This document shows positions 1 through 6,908 of a stretch of DNA of 8,063 bases, one piece after another. The position numbers and the translations under genes are program-made. A model generated the notes under the pieces. The model saw only the letters and a program-made list of their open reading frames with translations, did no database searches and was not told the origin of the DNA. The DNA lies in NCBI GenBank assembly GCA_903928835.1, contig CAIYSK010000088.1, forward strand, positions 1-8,063. The letters are read 5' to 3'. The first letter of the stretch is position 1. Each line of letters starts with the position of its first letter. Source of the stretch: an uncultured cyanobacterium. Its GTDB lineage: Bacteria > Cyanobacteriota > Cyanobacteriia > PCC-6307 > Cyanobiaceae.

Positions 1-253
1 CGGAGCGAGCTTTTCCTGCCCTAGCGACACCTTCATTCTCGATGCTGCCCAGGAGGCCGGAATCGACCTTCCCTACTCCTGTAAGGCAGGGGCCTGTAGC
101 ACTTGCGCTGGCAAAATTCTCGAGGGAAGCGTCAGTCAGGAAGACCAGAGCTTCCTCGACGACGACCAGATTGCTAGTGGGTTCGCCCTTCTCTGCGTCA
201 GCTACCCCCTTTCAGATTGCACAATCCAGACGGATGTGGAGGGCGACCTCTAG
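1..253 (+). CDS. Plant-type [2Fe-2S] ferredoxin, 3' part (5' end outside window)
   Basis: This is a small soluble electron carrier. Family members accept electrons from photosystem I and pass them to ferredoxin-NADP reductase and other reductases. Reading from base 2, 83 residues precede the TAG stop at 251-253. The cluster-binding cysteines are visible as C27, C32, C35 ([11 protein letters not shown]) and C65 (LLCVSYP), giving the classical CX4CX2CX29C spacing. The [17 protein letters not shown] stretch is typical of cyanobacterial ferredoxins. Full-length members have about 97-99 residues, so roughly 14-16 N-terminal residues lie before the window. The tail is EGDL rather than the more usual acidic E-E-x-L-Y, and there are two extra cysteines (C6, C73). 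It may be petF or a paralogue, and the fragment cannot decide this. There is no evident functional tie to the phosphorus genes downstream. The family call is very secure. Confidence 0.95.
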   Translation, partial: GASFSCPSDTFILDAAQEAGIDLPYSCKAGACSTCAGKILEGSVSQEDQSFLDDDQIASGFALLCVSYPLSDCTIQTDVEGDL

Positions 254-307
254 GGCGTGACTGCTAGAGAGGCTCCATCGAAACGCTCTTTTATCCATCG
301 TTAGACA

Positions 308-562
308 GTGCTGGGTCTTGCTTTTGCCGCCCTGCTTGTTCGTGGTTCGGCCTGTTCCCATTGGTTTGGGTGGCAAAAGGTTTGGGAGACAACGCTGCCT
401 CGGCAGAACTTCAGCGGAGCTGCCATCGGTGGTTTTTCAGCCGCCAGCTACGACGCCAAGCGCGATCGCCTTTCGTTGCTCAGTGATCTACCTGATGCCC
501 AGCTGAGCACCTGGTCTGGTGTGGCGGATGGCAGTCCCACCAGCTGCCGTTCTGATTCATGA
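308..562 (+). pseudogene. Remnant of a phytase-like/esterase-like secreted protein (N-terminal part only)
   Basis: An open frame of 84 residues begins with GTG at 308; an in-frame TAG at 302-304 excludes a longer start. It has a hydrophobic N-terminus (about residues 1-16) with a cysteine at position 16 that could be a weak lipobox. The stretch from about residue 40, with GGFSAASYDAKRDRLSLLSD followed by an LSTWSG segment, resembles the first blade of the 'esterase-like activity of phytase' family (Pfam PF13449, GG-S-x-x-x-YD-x-x-x-x-R-x-x-x-LSD pattern). Intact members have about 300-400 residues; here the likeness stops near residue 73 and the frame ends in a TGA at 560-562, overlapping the phoX ATG. 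No strong Shine-Dalgarno precedes the GTG. I read it as a 3'-truncated relic, possibly from a deletion that brought phoX next to it. It could instead be a short translated leader coupled to phoX. The family match is from memory of the pattern, not a search. Confidence 0.5.
462..469. repeat. HIP1 palindrome GCGATCGC
   Basis: This is an exact copy of the octamer GCGATCGC, which is strongly over-represented in many cyanobacterial genomes. It lies inside the phytase-like remnant and supports a cyanobacterial origin for this stretch. Confidence 0.75.
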
Positions 563-2769
563 ACCGCCGCGCCCTGCTCATCCAATTGCTTGGTTTAGGC
601 GCCGCTGGCTTCGCTACACCACCGTTTGCGGGTGGATCCCATGCGGGTGGATCCCATGCGCGTGGATCTTTTGTGGGCGGATCAGTTGCGGGCAGACAAG
701 GGGCCTTGCGGGAAAAGAGCAAGCCTTTTGAACCACTTTTAGGCCCGATTCCCCTCCCGACCGATGGCTTAACTGCCGCTCAACAGCGCCACCACTACGC
801 CAGGATCGCAATCCAGGACAAGCTGGTCGTGCCCAAGGGCTACCGCAGTGACCTGGTACTGAGCTGGGGTGATTCGCTTGGGAATGGTCGCTTCGGCTTC
901 AACAATGACTATCTGGCCTTCCAGCCCCTGACTTCGAAGCAAGGAGTACTCACGGTGAACTTTGAGTACATCAGTGCGAAATCTTGGTGTGCTGGCTTTG
1001 AGGAGGTCATGGGCTTCAGCCTGCCTTTTAGGGCGCTGATCGATGAACTGTCCCGTCGTGGAGGCAGCGTAGATGCCAGTTCCTTGCCTGCTGGCGATGG
1101 GCTTCTCGCCAATGTGATGTCCGTGGCCCGTGCGGCCTTGATGGATCTCGGGATTGGGGTTGCCACCATCGAGAGGAATGCCGAGGGTCGCTGGCTTCAC
1201 CAATCGGGTGCGCTCGATCGACGTATCACCGGACTCAGTGGATGGCAAAAGTTCGAAGAGCAGTTGCGCACCAGTGGTCCTGCATCAGCGGTGTTCCGGC
1301 GTCAACAACGCATGGGTTACAACGATGGCCTGGGAGATCGGGTGATCGGTACCTTCGCCAACTGCGCTGGCGGCCAGACCCCCTGGGGCACCGTTCTATC
1401 GGCTGAGGAGAATTTCCAAAATCAGGTGGTGGAGGCGGTCTTTGCGGATGGCTCTTCGCCACCGCCGGCCGAATGTCCATTCCGTTTTGATGGAGAGCGG
1501 CTGGAGGGGCTTGGTAATCCCTTTGGCATGGCTGGTAATAAATATGGCTGGATGGTTGAGGTCGATCCCCTAAAGCCGAAGCAACCAGCTGTTAAGCACA
1601 CATGGCTAGGACGATTTCGCCACGAGGCCGTTGCCGTCAGGGCTCGCCCCAATGAATCGCTCGTGGTGTATTCCGGTTGTGACCGCTACGGAGGCCACCT
1701 CTATCGCTTCGTGAGTGCGGCCACGATTCAAGATCCCAAAGACCCAGCTAATTCCCATCTGCTGGAGAACGGTCGGCTTGAGGTGGCCAAGCTTCAGCCG
1801 GATGGAACTGGCTCCTGGATTCCCCTTCTAACAACCACGGCGGTCGACCCCCTACCTCCGAGCCATTTCCAGCGATTTGGTTATGACCAGCCCGCTCTGG
1901 TACCCCATAGCGATCGCAACCGCGCAGGGGTTGAAAAAATCCGCAGTGATGTCGAACTGGAGGGCTATCGAAGTCGTTTCCAGACCCTCGCAGAACTTTA
2001 TCTCGGGAGCGGAGATGAGCAAATTGGCGCCATTCTCATCGACGCCCACTTGGCAGCCAACGCCGTAGGTGCCTCGCCATTGGCACGGCCTGAAGACACT
2101 GAGCTGGATCCAAGAACTGGAGACCTGCTGATCACCTTCACCGCAGGTGGCGCCGATGCAGGTGGCCGTGCCGATCCAGCCCTATTCCACGGTCCATCCG
2201 GGCAGCCTGAGTGGCCCTATGGCTGGGTGATGCGCCTGCAGGATCAGCCTGGAAACCCTGAGGTTCCAGGCGGAACGTTCAGCTGGCGGATGGTGGCAAC
2301 CGGCGGCCTGCCCTGGGAGGGAGGCCTGGGATTTGCCAATCCCGACAACTTGGCAATTGACAAGTCCGGGAATATTTGGATGGTCACCGATCGATCAACC
2401 AGCAATAGCACACTCGACGTCTTTGGCAATAACTCTTGTTGGTTATTACCGGCTAAGGGTTTCTCGGCGGGCAAAGCCTTTCTGTTTGCCACTGGCCCCA
2501 TGGAGTGCGAACTTACCGGACCCTGCTTTGATCAAACGGAATCCACACTATTTCTGGCAGTGCAGCACCCCGGAGAGGATCATGGTGTCCATCGCCGGGG
2601 TGATCAGGAGATCCAGGCCTTTCAACTGAGGGATCGGAGCCATCAGCCGTTTAACCAGTTGCGCCAGGTACCCCTTGGCTCTAACTGGCCTTCGGGATTG
2701 CCAGGGCGGCTACCCAGACCCGGAGTGGTGGCGATCACGCGGCTGGATGGAGCAGCTTTGCTGGGGTGA
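559..2769 (+). CDS. phoX: PhoX-type alkaline phosphatase (DUF839), exported
   Basis: PhoX is a monomeric Ca/Fe-dependent phosphatase that hydrolyses phosphate esters outside the inner membrane. The product is 736 residues, full length for the long cyanobacterial type. The start is ATG 559: an in-frame TGA at 553-555 rules out extension, and the N-terminus MNRRALLIQLLGLGAAG is a plausible Tat signal (twin arginine R3-R4, then a hydrophobic core), as expected for PhoX. A glycine-rich repeat linker covers about residues 25-44. Family motifs in order: VVPKGY with WGD near residues 90-105; NCAGGQTPWGT from N268, whose C269 matches the conserved iron-ligand cysteine; AEEN at 282-285; YGWMVEVDP; RFRHEAV around H355; YSGCDRYGGHLYRFVS around 371-386; ARPEDTELDP from A509 with E512 and D513; FANPDN followed by GNIWMVTD; and a C-terminal RPGVVAITRLDG. 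Metal-ligand assignments other than C269 are by family analogy. No clear Shine-Dalgarno is seen. The ATGA overlap with the preceding remnant suggests joint transcription. It is probably induced by phosphate starvation. Confidence 0.93.
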   Translation: MNRRALLIQLLGLGAAGFATPPFAGGSHAGGSHARGSFVGGSVAGRQGALREKSKPFEPLLGPIPLPTDGLTAAQQRHHYARIAIQDKLVVPKGYRSDLVLSWGDSLGNGRFGFNNDYLAFQPLTSKQGVLTVNFEYISAKSWCAGFEEVMGFSLPFRALIDELSRRGGSVDASSLPAGDGLLANVMSVARAALMDLGIGVATIERNAEGRWLHQSGALDRRITGLSGWQKFEEQLRTSGPASAVFRRQQRMGYNDGLGDRVIGTFANCAGGQTPWGTVLSAEENFQNQVVEAVFADGSSPPPAECPFRFDGERLEGLGNPFGMAGNKYGWMVEVDPLKPKQPAVKHTWLGRFRHEAVAVRARPNESLVVYSGCDRYGGHLYRFVSAATIQDPKDPANSHLLENGRLEVAKLQPDGTGSWIPLLTTTAVDPLPPSHFQRFGYDQPALVPHSDRNRAGVEKIRSDVELEGYRSRFQTLAELYLGSGDEQIGAILIDAHLAANAVGASPLARPEDTELDPRTGDLLITFTAGGADAGGRADPALFHGPSGQPEWPYGWVMRLQDQPGNPEVPGGTFSWRMVATGGLPWEGGLGFANPDNLAIDKSGNIWMVTDRSTSNSTLDVFGNNSCWLLPAKGFSAGKAFLFATGPMECELTGPCFDQTESTLFLAVQHPGEDHGVHRRGDQEIQAFQLRDRSHQPFNQLRQVPLGSNWPSGLPGRLPRPGVVAITRLDGAALLG
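631..690 (+). repeat. 15-bp in-frame tandem repeat, four units, in the phoX linker
   Basis: Units of 15 bases lie at 631-645, 646-660, 661-675 and 676-690. The first two are identical (GGTGGATCCCATGCG); the third and fourth have diverged. They encode GGSHA, GGSHA, RGSFV and GGSVA, so each unit adds five small or flexible residues just after the predicted signal peptide. Because the period is a multiple of three, copy-number changes keep the phosphatase in frame. Confidence 0.9.
1910..1917. repeat. HIP1 palindrome GCGATCGC
   Basis: This is the second exact HIP1 octamer in the window, inside phoX. It suggests phoX has been resident in a HIP1-bearing cyanobacterial genome rather than being a very recent import. 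Confidence 0.75.
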
Positions 2770-2785
2770 GGATGGTTTTGTCGGC

Positions 2786-4099
2786 CTAATGGCCCGGGAG
2801 GTAGAGGCGCCCTTCGTTGGAGTCGTATTCAAACAGTTCGGCATAACGGCCCCAGTCAACAGCTGTTGCAAGCTGGGATTCCGCTTCCTTGAGGGGGAAA
2901 TAGTCGTCCCACATGCCCAGGAAGAATTCTGAGCGCATTGCCAGATTTTTTTTCTCCTTGAGAGTGCTCACAATGCTGCTCAGCACCGGGATTCGGCCCA
3001 AGGCCTGCTGCCGAAAGAGATCTTTGCTCCTCTGGATCGTGGTGGTGGCAAAATCCCTACCAATGGCAGTGAGGTGCACATCTCCCTCGGCTATCTCGGC
3101 AAAGCCGAGCATTACTGCGGCATCGAGCAGGGGCAGGAGGTCGTCCACCTCCAATTGCAGGGTTTGGGCCAGCATTGGAATGTCGTCAAGGGCCTCGCCC
3201 CGTTCCACGATCAGTTCCAGCAAACCACTAATGCCACCCACGCGCACATGGGGTAGGGCTTTGGCGAAAGGAGAGATGGTGCTGCGGGGTATGGGGGCCA
3301 GCCCATTGCTGTCATCGACCATACCGGTCACTTCGAGATCGGGATTGGTCATCACCGAATAGATGTAGTCGACCAGGGACTTGAAGCGGGGATTGCTGCG
3401 GTCATGGGGCCGGGGCAAATTGATTTGCAGTTCGCCGCGTATTCGGCCTGGCTTTGAGCCCAGGATCACGACTCGGTCGGCCAGGAAAACGGCCTCTTCA
3501 ATATTGTGGGTGACAATTAGGATGCTCTTCGAAGGGAACATTCCCGCATTCCAAAGATCATCAATCTCACCCCTAAGATTTTCAGCGGTGAGTACGTCAA
3601 GGGCGCTGAAGGGTTCATCCATAAACAACACTTCAGGCTCCAGCACAAAGGCCCTGGCGAAACCAACCCGCTGTTTCATCCCACCAGATAGCTCCTTGGG
3701 ATAGGCGTTCTCAAAGCCATCAAGGCCCACGATGTCGATGGCTTTGAGGGCGCGTTCGCGCCGTTCAGTCCGCTCCACATGCCTGGCGGCTAGGCCAAGC
3801 TCAACGTTGTCTTGAACATTGAGCCAGGGCAAGAGTGCAAAGCTCTGGAACACCATGGCCAGGTTTGGATTGGAGCCAGCCAGGGGCGCACCTTTGAACT
3901 GAACCCGACCATCGCTTGGGCCGATCAGACCCGACATGATCCGAAGCAAGGTGCTTTTGCCGCTGCCGCTGCGGCCCAATAGGGCCACCACTTCACCAGC
4001 GCTGATCGTGAGGCTGACGCCCTCAAGTACAGAAAATTCGCCCTTGCCATCGGGAAGGGGAAAGCGTTTGGAAACGTCGTTGACAGTAATCAGAGACAT
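2786..4099 (-). CDS. ABC transporter ATPase, NitT/TauT type, with AAA-associated C-terminal domain
   Basis: This is the cytoplasmic ATP-hydrolysing subunit that would drive the adjacent fused permease. It has 437 residues from ATG 4099; a longer in-frame start at 4177 would run inside the permease gene and adds a non-family N-terminus, so it was rejected. Residues 1-220 form the nucleotide-binding domain: Walker A GRSGSGKST at 42-50, Q-loop Q85 (FQSFALLPW), signature LSGGMKQR at 137-144, Walker B VLFMDEP at 157-163 with catalytic E162, and switch H198 (IVTHN). All catalytic elements are intact. The FALLPWLNV and EEAVFLADRVVIL segments are typical of nitrate/sulfonate/taurine ATPases. Residues from about 283 to 430, starting near VGGISGLLELI, match the helical AAA-associated C-terminal domain (Pfam PF09821), absent from PstB and from ordinary TauB/SsuB. 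Its role is not settled; a sensing or regulatory role is a guess. The gene begins 7 bases after the permease stop, indicating one operon and coupled translation. The substrate cannot be read from this subunit. Confidence 0.9.
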   Translation of the reverse strand: MSLITVNDVSKRFPLPDGKGEFSVLEGVSLTISAGEVVALLGRSGSGKSTLLRIMSGLIGPSDGRVQFKGAPLAGSNPNLAMVFQSFALLPWLNVQDNVELGLAARHVERTERRERALKAIDIVGLDGFENAYPKELSGGMKQRVGFARAFVLEPEVLFMDEPFSALDVLTAENLRGEIDDLWNAGMFPSKSILIVTHNIEEAVFLADRVVILGSKPGRIRGELQINLPRPHDRSNPRFKSLVDYIYSVMTNPDLEVTGMVDDSNGLAPIPRSTISPFAKALPHVRVGGISGLLELIVERGEALDDIPMLAQTLQLEVDDLLPLLDAAVMLGFAEIAEGDVHLTAIGRDFATTTIQRSKDLFRQQALGRIPVLSSIVSTLKEKKNLAMRSEFFLGMWDDYFPLKEAESQLATAVDWGRYAELFEYDSNEGRLYLPGH

Positions 4100-4106
4100 G
4101 GTTCGA

Positions 4107-5834
4107 TCAGAGTTGGTATTGGCGCTCGGCCAGGCTGTAGAGACGGCGCCAAAGCACCCGGTTGATGCCCACCACAAAGAGGCTCATCATGCCGATCCCC
4201 AGGGCAATGCGCGGCCAATCCCCCTTGCTCGTCGCCTCTGCGATATAGGCCCCTAGGCCAGTGGCTGTGAGGGTGGTGGCACCCCAGCTCACCACCTCAG
4301 AAACAATGCTGGCGTTCCAGGCCCCACCGCTAGCGGTTACACCGCCCGTGACCCAAGCTGAAAAGATCCCCGGAATGATCAGTTTCTTCCAGCGTTGGAT
4401 TCCTTTCAGGCCGATGTCATCGGCCATCTCGCGCAAGTCAGATGGGATTGTTTGGGCCCCAGCAATCGAGTTAAATAGTATGTACCACTGGGAGCCAAGC
4501 GCCATCAGTAGGATCGAGCCCCAATTGATATTGATATGGGAGTAAACAAAAAATAGGGTGGCAAAGGGGAAGATGAAGTTGGCAGGAAAAGAAGCCATGA
4601 ATTGCACGAATGGTTGAAGCAATCTGGCAAGTTTGGGGTTGAAGCCGATGGCAACACCAATGGGCGTCCAGATCACGGTGGCCACGACCAACAGGATCGT
4701 TACTCTCAAGAGCGTGTAGATACCTAGGCGGAATGCCATTGCTACTTCAGCCAGGCCTACGGTGACCAGCACAAAATGCACAAGCCAGGCAATGAGGGAG
4801 CCAACAATCATCAAAAGCCCTAGATTGAATAAGCGGTCTGGTCGGGCGGTTTGCGTGGCAGTTGGCCCATGACCGACTTGCCCCAATATCGATGACATCA
4901 GTCGATCGGATGCATCGATTAACGGCATAGAAAACGGTGCTATTAGCTTGGAAAGCCTGGTGGACTTTAGGAGGTCGTACAACCACGATTGGGGCACATC
5001 TCCACTACTGCTTTGCTCCATTCGGAACTTATCCGACCAGGCAACAAGAGGCCGCCAAAAAAGTTGATCAACGAGCACGATGATGGCTGTCATCGCTAGG
5101 ATTGCCCACCCCAGGGCTGGAAGGTCCTGGGCCGCAACAGCTGCAGCCACATAGGAGCCAATGCCTGGGAGGGTATAGTCCTGGTTCAGCACACTGATGG
5201 CTTCGCTGGCTGCCACAAAAAACCAACCCCCACCAAAACTCATCATCGCGTTCCAAAGCAGGGGGATCGCTGCCGAAGGGGCTTCAATTCTGGTAAAACG
5301 TTGCCAGCGGGAGAGTCGATAAAGTGATGCTGCTTCTAGCAGCTCCTTCGGTACTGTACGCAGTGATTGGTAGAAGGAGAAGGTCATATTCCAGACCTGA
5401 CTCGTAAAAATAGCGAAGATCGATGCTGCTTCTAATCCCAAGAGACTTCCCGGGAATAGAGCGATAAAACCTGTGACCGTAATAGATAGAAAACCGAGAA
5501 CTGGTACTGATTGAAGAATGTCGAGTAAGGGCACTAAAACCCTTTCAGCCCTTTGGTTATGGGCCGCTATGGATCCATAAACCAAGGTAAAGATTATCGA
5601 TGCCGCCAAGGCAATAAACATGCGCGTTGTGGAGCGCAGTGCGTATTCAGGCAGATTGTGTGGGTCTAGTGAAATCCTTGGGCTGACGTTGGGTGGCTCA
5701 AAGCCAACCATGGCTTCCGAACCCACGTGGGCAATGAGGGCCAGCAATGCCAAGACCCCAAGGATAACGACTCCATCAGCAAGGCCGAAGGGTGGGCTTT
5801 GTCGAAGTGATTCAGGCTGCGGCAGCTGCTTCAT
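4107..5834 (-). CDS. ABC transporter permease with two fused NitT/TauT-type membrane domains
   Basis: This is an inner-membrane channel in which two BPD_transp_1 domains are joined, so one chain can make the whole pore. It has 575 residues from ATG 5834; an in-frame TTG at 5840 would add two residues. There is an N-terminal membrane helix at about 20-37, a first permease domain at about 68-262, a polar linker at 265-330, and a second domain at about 335-565. The ATPase-contacting EAA loops are recognisable. The first runs from E167 to P186 with the usual glycine replaced by R173. The second begins at E469 and keeps G475, ending at P488. Hydrophobic helices such as 340-360 and 375-395 are clear. 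The style is SsuC/TauC/NrtB-like, not PstC or PstA. It lies 88 bases after the pstS-like gene (82 if TTG 5840 is used) and 7 bases before the ATPase gene, with no terminator hairpin seen on either side. The natural substrate is unknown; a phosphorus oxyanion is inferred from the neighbouring pstS only. Confidence 0.88.
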   Translation of the reverse strand: MKQLPQPESLRQSPPFGLADGVVILGVLALLALIAHVGSEAMVGFEPPNVSPRISLDPHNLPEYALRSTTRMFIALAASIIFTLVYGSIAAHNQRAERVLVPLLDILQSVPVLGFLSITVTGFIALFPGSLLGLEAASIFAIFTSQVWNMTFSFYQSLRTVPKELLEAASLYRLSRWQRFTRIEAPSAAIPLLWNAMMSFGGGWFFVAASEAISVLNQDYTLPGIGSYVAAAVAAQDLPALGWAILAMTAIIVLVDQLFWRPLVAWSDKFRMEQSSSGDVPQSWLYDLLKSTRLSKLIAPFSMPLIDASDRLMSSILGQVGHGPTATQTARPDRLFNLGLLMIVGSLIAWLVHFVLVTVGLAEVAMAFRLGIYTLLRVTILLVVATVIWTPIGVAIGFNPKLARLLQPFVQFMASFPANFIFPFATLFFVYSHININWGSILLMALGSQWYILFNSIAGAQTIPSDLREMADDIGLKGIQRWKKLIIPGIFSAWVTGGVTASGGAWNASIVSEVVSWGATTLTATGLGAYIAEATSKGDWPRIALGIGMMSLFVVGINRVLWRRLYSLAERQYQL

Positions 5835-5922
5835 GCCCAAATTTCAACACACATGTAATTCTAGAGACTAGGCGATGTGCTGAAGGCAACCTTTGGATTG
5901 GCGGGCTGAGTGGCCTATGTTC
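5835..5922 (-). other. Short spacer between pstS-like gene and permease, no terminator seen
   Basis: This 88-base gap holds no gene. The only inverted repeat noticed is the small CTAG-AGA-CTAG at 5861-5871, with a four-base stem and no T-run in the minus-strand direction. It does not look like an intrinsic terminator, so readthrough from pstS into the transporter genes is plausible. Confidence 0.5.
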
Positions 5923-6897
5923 TTAACGAATTCCGGCCAATGCTTGCCTCGCCTTGACCAGCACCTCGGCTGGAAGGGTGATGAATCCCAGCTCAGGAGC
6001 CATGGCCTGGGCTTGGTCAGACAAAGTAAATCCAAAAGCTTTTTTGATGGGGTCAAGCTTGACTCCATTGCCTTGTTGATGTAACAGAATCCACGTGAGT
6101 GAAACAATTGGATATCCGTTGATTGGATTTCGATTGCTGCCTGTCAGATTCTCATCCAAAGTAATCGAAGCTACCGCCTCTTTTTCGCTTGCTTGGGTTG
6201 GAGCAACCAACTGGCCTGAGGCGTTGGTGAGGCTGGCTGCCTGCAGTAGCCCAGTCACATAGGCCGACTCCAAATACCCAATTCCGCCATCAAGTTGGGA
6301 AATCTGGGATGCCATGCCCTCATTGCCTTTGGCACCTATTCCTGAGGGCCAGGCGATGGACTTGCCCTCGCCAGGCCCCTGCTGCCACTCTGGACTAATG
6401 GCTGATAGGTGGGCTGTAAAATTCGCCGTCGTGCCGGATCCATCCGAGCGGTGCACGACGCGGATTGGTTTGGATTTACAGCCAAGTTGGTTGTAGTTGT
6501 CAATCGAGCCGAGGAAAATCTGAGCCAATTGGGCTTGACTCAGTTTGAGCGTGCAGCCTGGATTGTTGTAGGCCACGGCAATCGCCCCAGCAGTCATTGG
6601 GATTTGGACCACCCCACCCTTGACTGCTGCAATCTCCTTCTCAGACATTGGTACATCGCTTGCCCCGAAATCCACACTCCCTGCGGTGAACTGGCGAACC
6701 CCAGCTCCGGATCCAACCGACTGATAATTGACCTTGACACCCTGGGTGGCGAGTTCTTTGAACCAGCGGAGGTACATCGCTGCAGGGAACGAAGCACCCG
6801 CCCCATTAAGGGTTGTATTCGCTGAACAAGAGGCCAGGCCCAAGCCAAGGCCAACCATGGTGACGCCAGCAACGACAGAGGTGAGCTTGCGAGACAT
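5923..6897 (-). CDS. pstS: Phosphate-binding lipoprotein, PstS family
   Basis: This is an extracytoplasmic solute-binding protein for inorganic phosphate. I chose ATG 6897 (324 residues) because a good Shine-Dalgarno AGGTGA lies five bases before it and it gives a clean signal peptide; ATG 6915 (330 residues) is the alternative. The signal is MSRKLTS, a hydrophobic core, then lipobox LASC with C24, so the mature protein is probably membrane-anchored. Phosphate-site motifs match PstS: GAGASFP with S36-F37, SVGSGAG with S63, VDFGASD with D81, and HRSDGSGTT with R150, S154, G155 and T156. These correspond to E. coli PstS T10/F11, S38, D56, R135, S139, G140 and T141. C115 and C140 could form a disulfide. 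Length and motifs are complete. The neighbouring transporter is not PstCAB but a NitT/TauT-type permease and ATPase on the same strand, which is unusual. It could feed that system or a PstCAB encoded elsewhere. A candidate Pho box lies upstream. Confidence 0.93.
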   Translation of the reverse strand: MSRKLTSVVAGVTMVGLGLGLASCSANTTLNGAGASFPAAMYLRWFKELATQGVKVNYQSVGSGAGVRQFTAGSVDFGASDVPMSEKEIAAVKGGVVQIPMTAGAIAVAYNNPGCTLKLSQAQLAQIFLGSIDNYNQLGCKSKPIRVVHRSDGSGTTANFTAHLSAISPEWQQGPGEGKSIAWPSGIGAKGNEGMASQISQLDGGIGYLESAYVTGLLQAASLTNASGQLVAPTQASEKEAVASITLDENLTGSNRNPINGYPIVSLTWILLHQQGNGVKLDPIKKAFGFTLSDQAQAMAPELGFITLPAEVLVKARQALAGIR

Positions 6898-6902
6898 TCG
6901 AT

Positions 6903-6908
6903 TCACCT
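6903..6908 (-). promoter_or_regulatory. Shine-Dalgarno AGGTGA deciding the pstS start
   Basis: On the minus strand AGGTGA ends five bases before ATG 6897. No comparable site precedes ATG 6915, so the downstream start is preferred. Confidence 0.55.

Noticed and set aside
42..260. A plus-strand open frame of 72 codons overlapping the left edge
   Set aside because: It is an out-of-frame reading of the ferredoxin gene, which has all four cluster cysteines in the other frame.
265..292. A possible terminator after the ferredoxin gene (AGAG...CTCT followed by TTTT)
   Set aside because: The stem is only about four pairs with a long loop, too weak to support an intrinsic terminator.
290..308. A Pho-box-like octamer TTTATCCA upstream of the phytase-like remnant and phoX
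   Set aside because: It matches YTTAACCW at 7 of 8 positions, but the 11-base-spaced neighbours do not match (4 of 8 downstream). A single near-match is expected by chance too often to call.
769..1248. A minus-strand open frame of 159 codons antisense to phoX
   Set aside because: It has no recognisable motif, and the opposing phoX frame is full of conserved family motifs; it is a chance frame in GC-rich DNA.
2913..3362. A plus-strand open frame of 149 codons
   Set aside because: It lies opposite the C-terminal part of the ABC ATPase and has the Ser/Arg-rich composition typical of antisense shadow frames.
4100..4177. A 26-residue N-terminal extension of the ATPase
   Set aside because: It would overlap the permease 3' end, has no family-like sequence, and the ATG at 4099 gives the expected ATPase N-terminus.
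5861..5871. A small inverted repeat CTAG-AGA-CTAG between pstS and the permease
   Set aside because: The stem is four bases, with no T-run in the direction of transcription; it is not a credible terminator or operator without further evidence.
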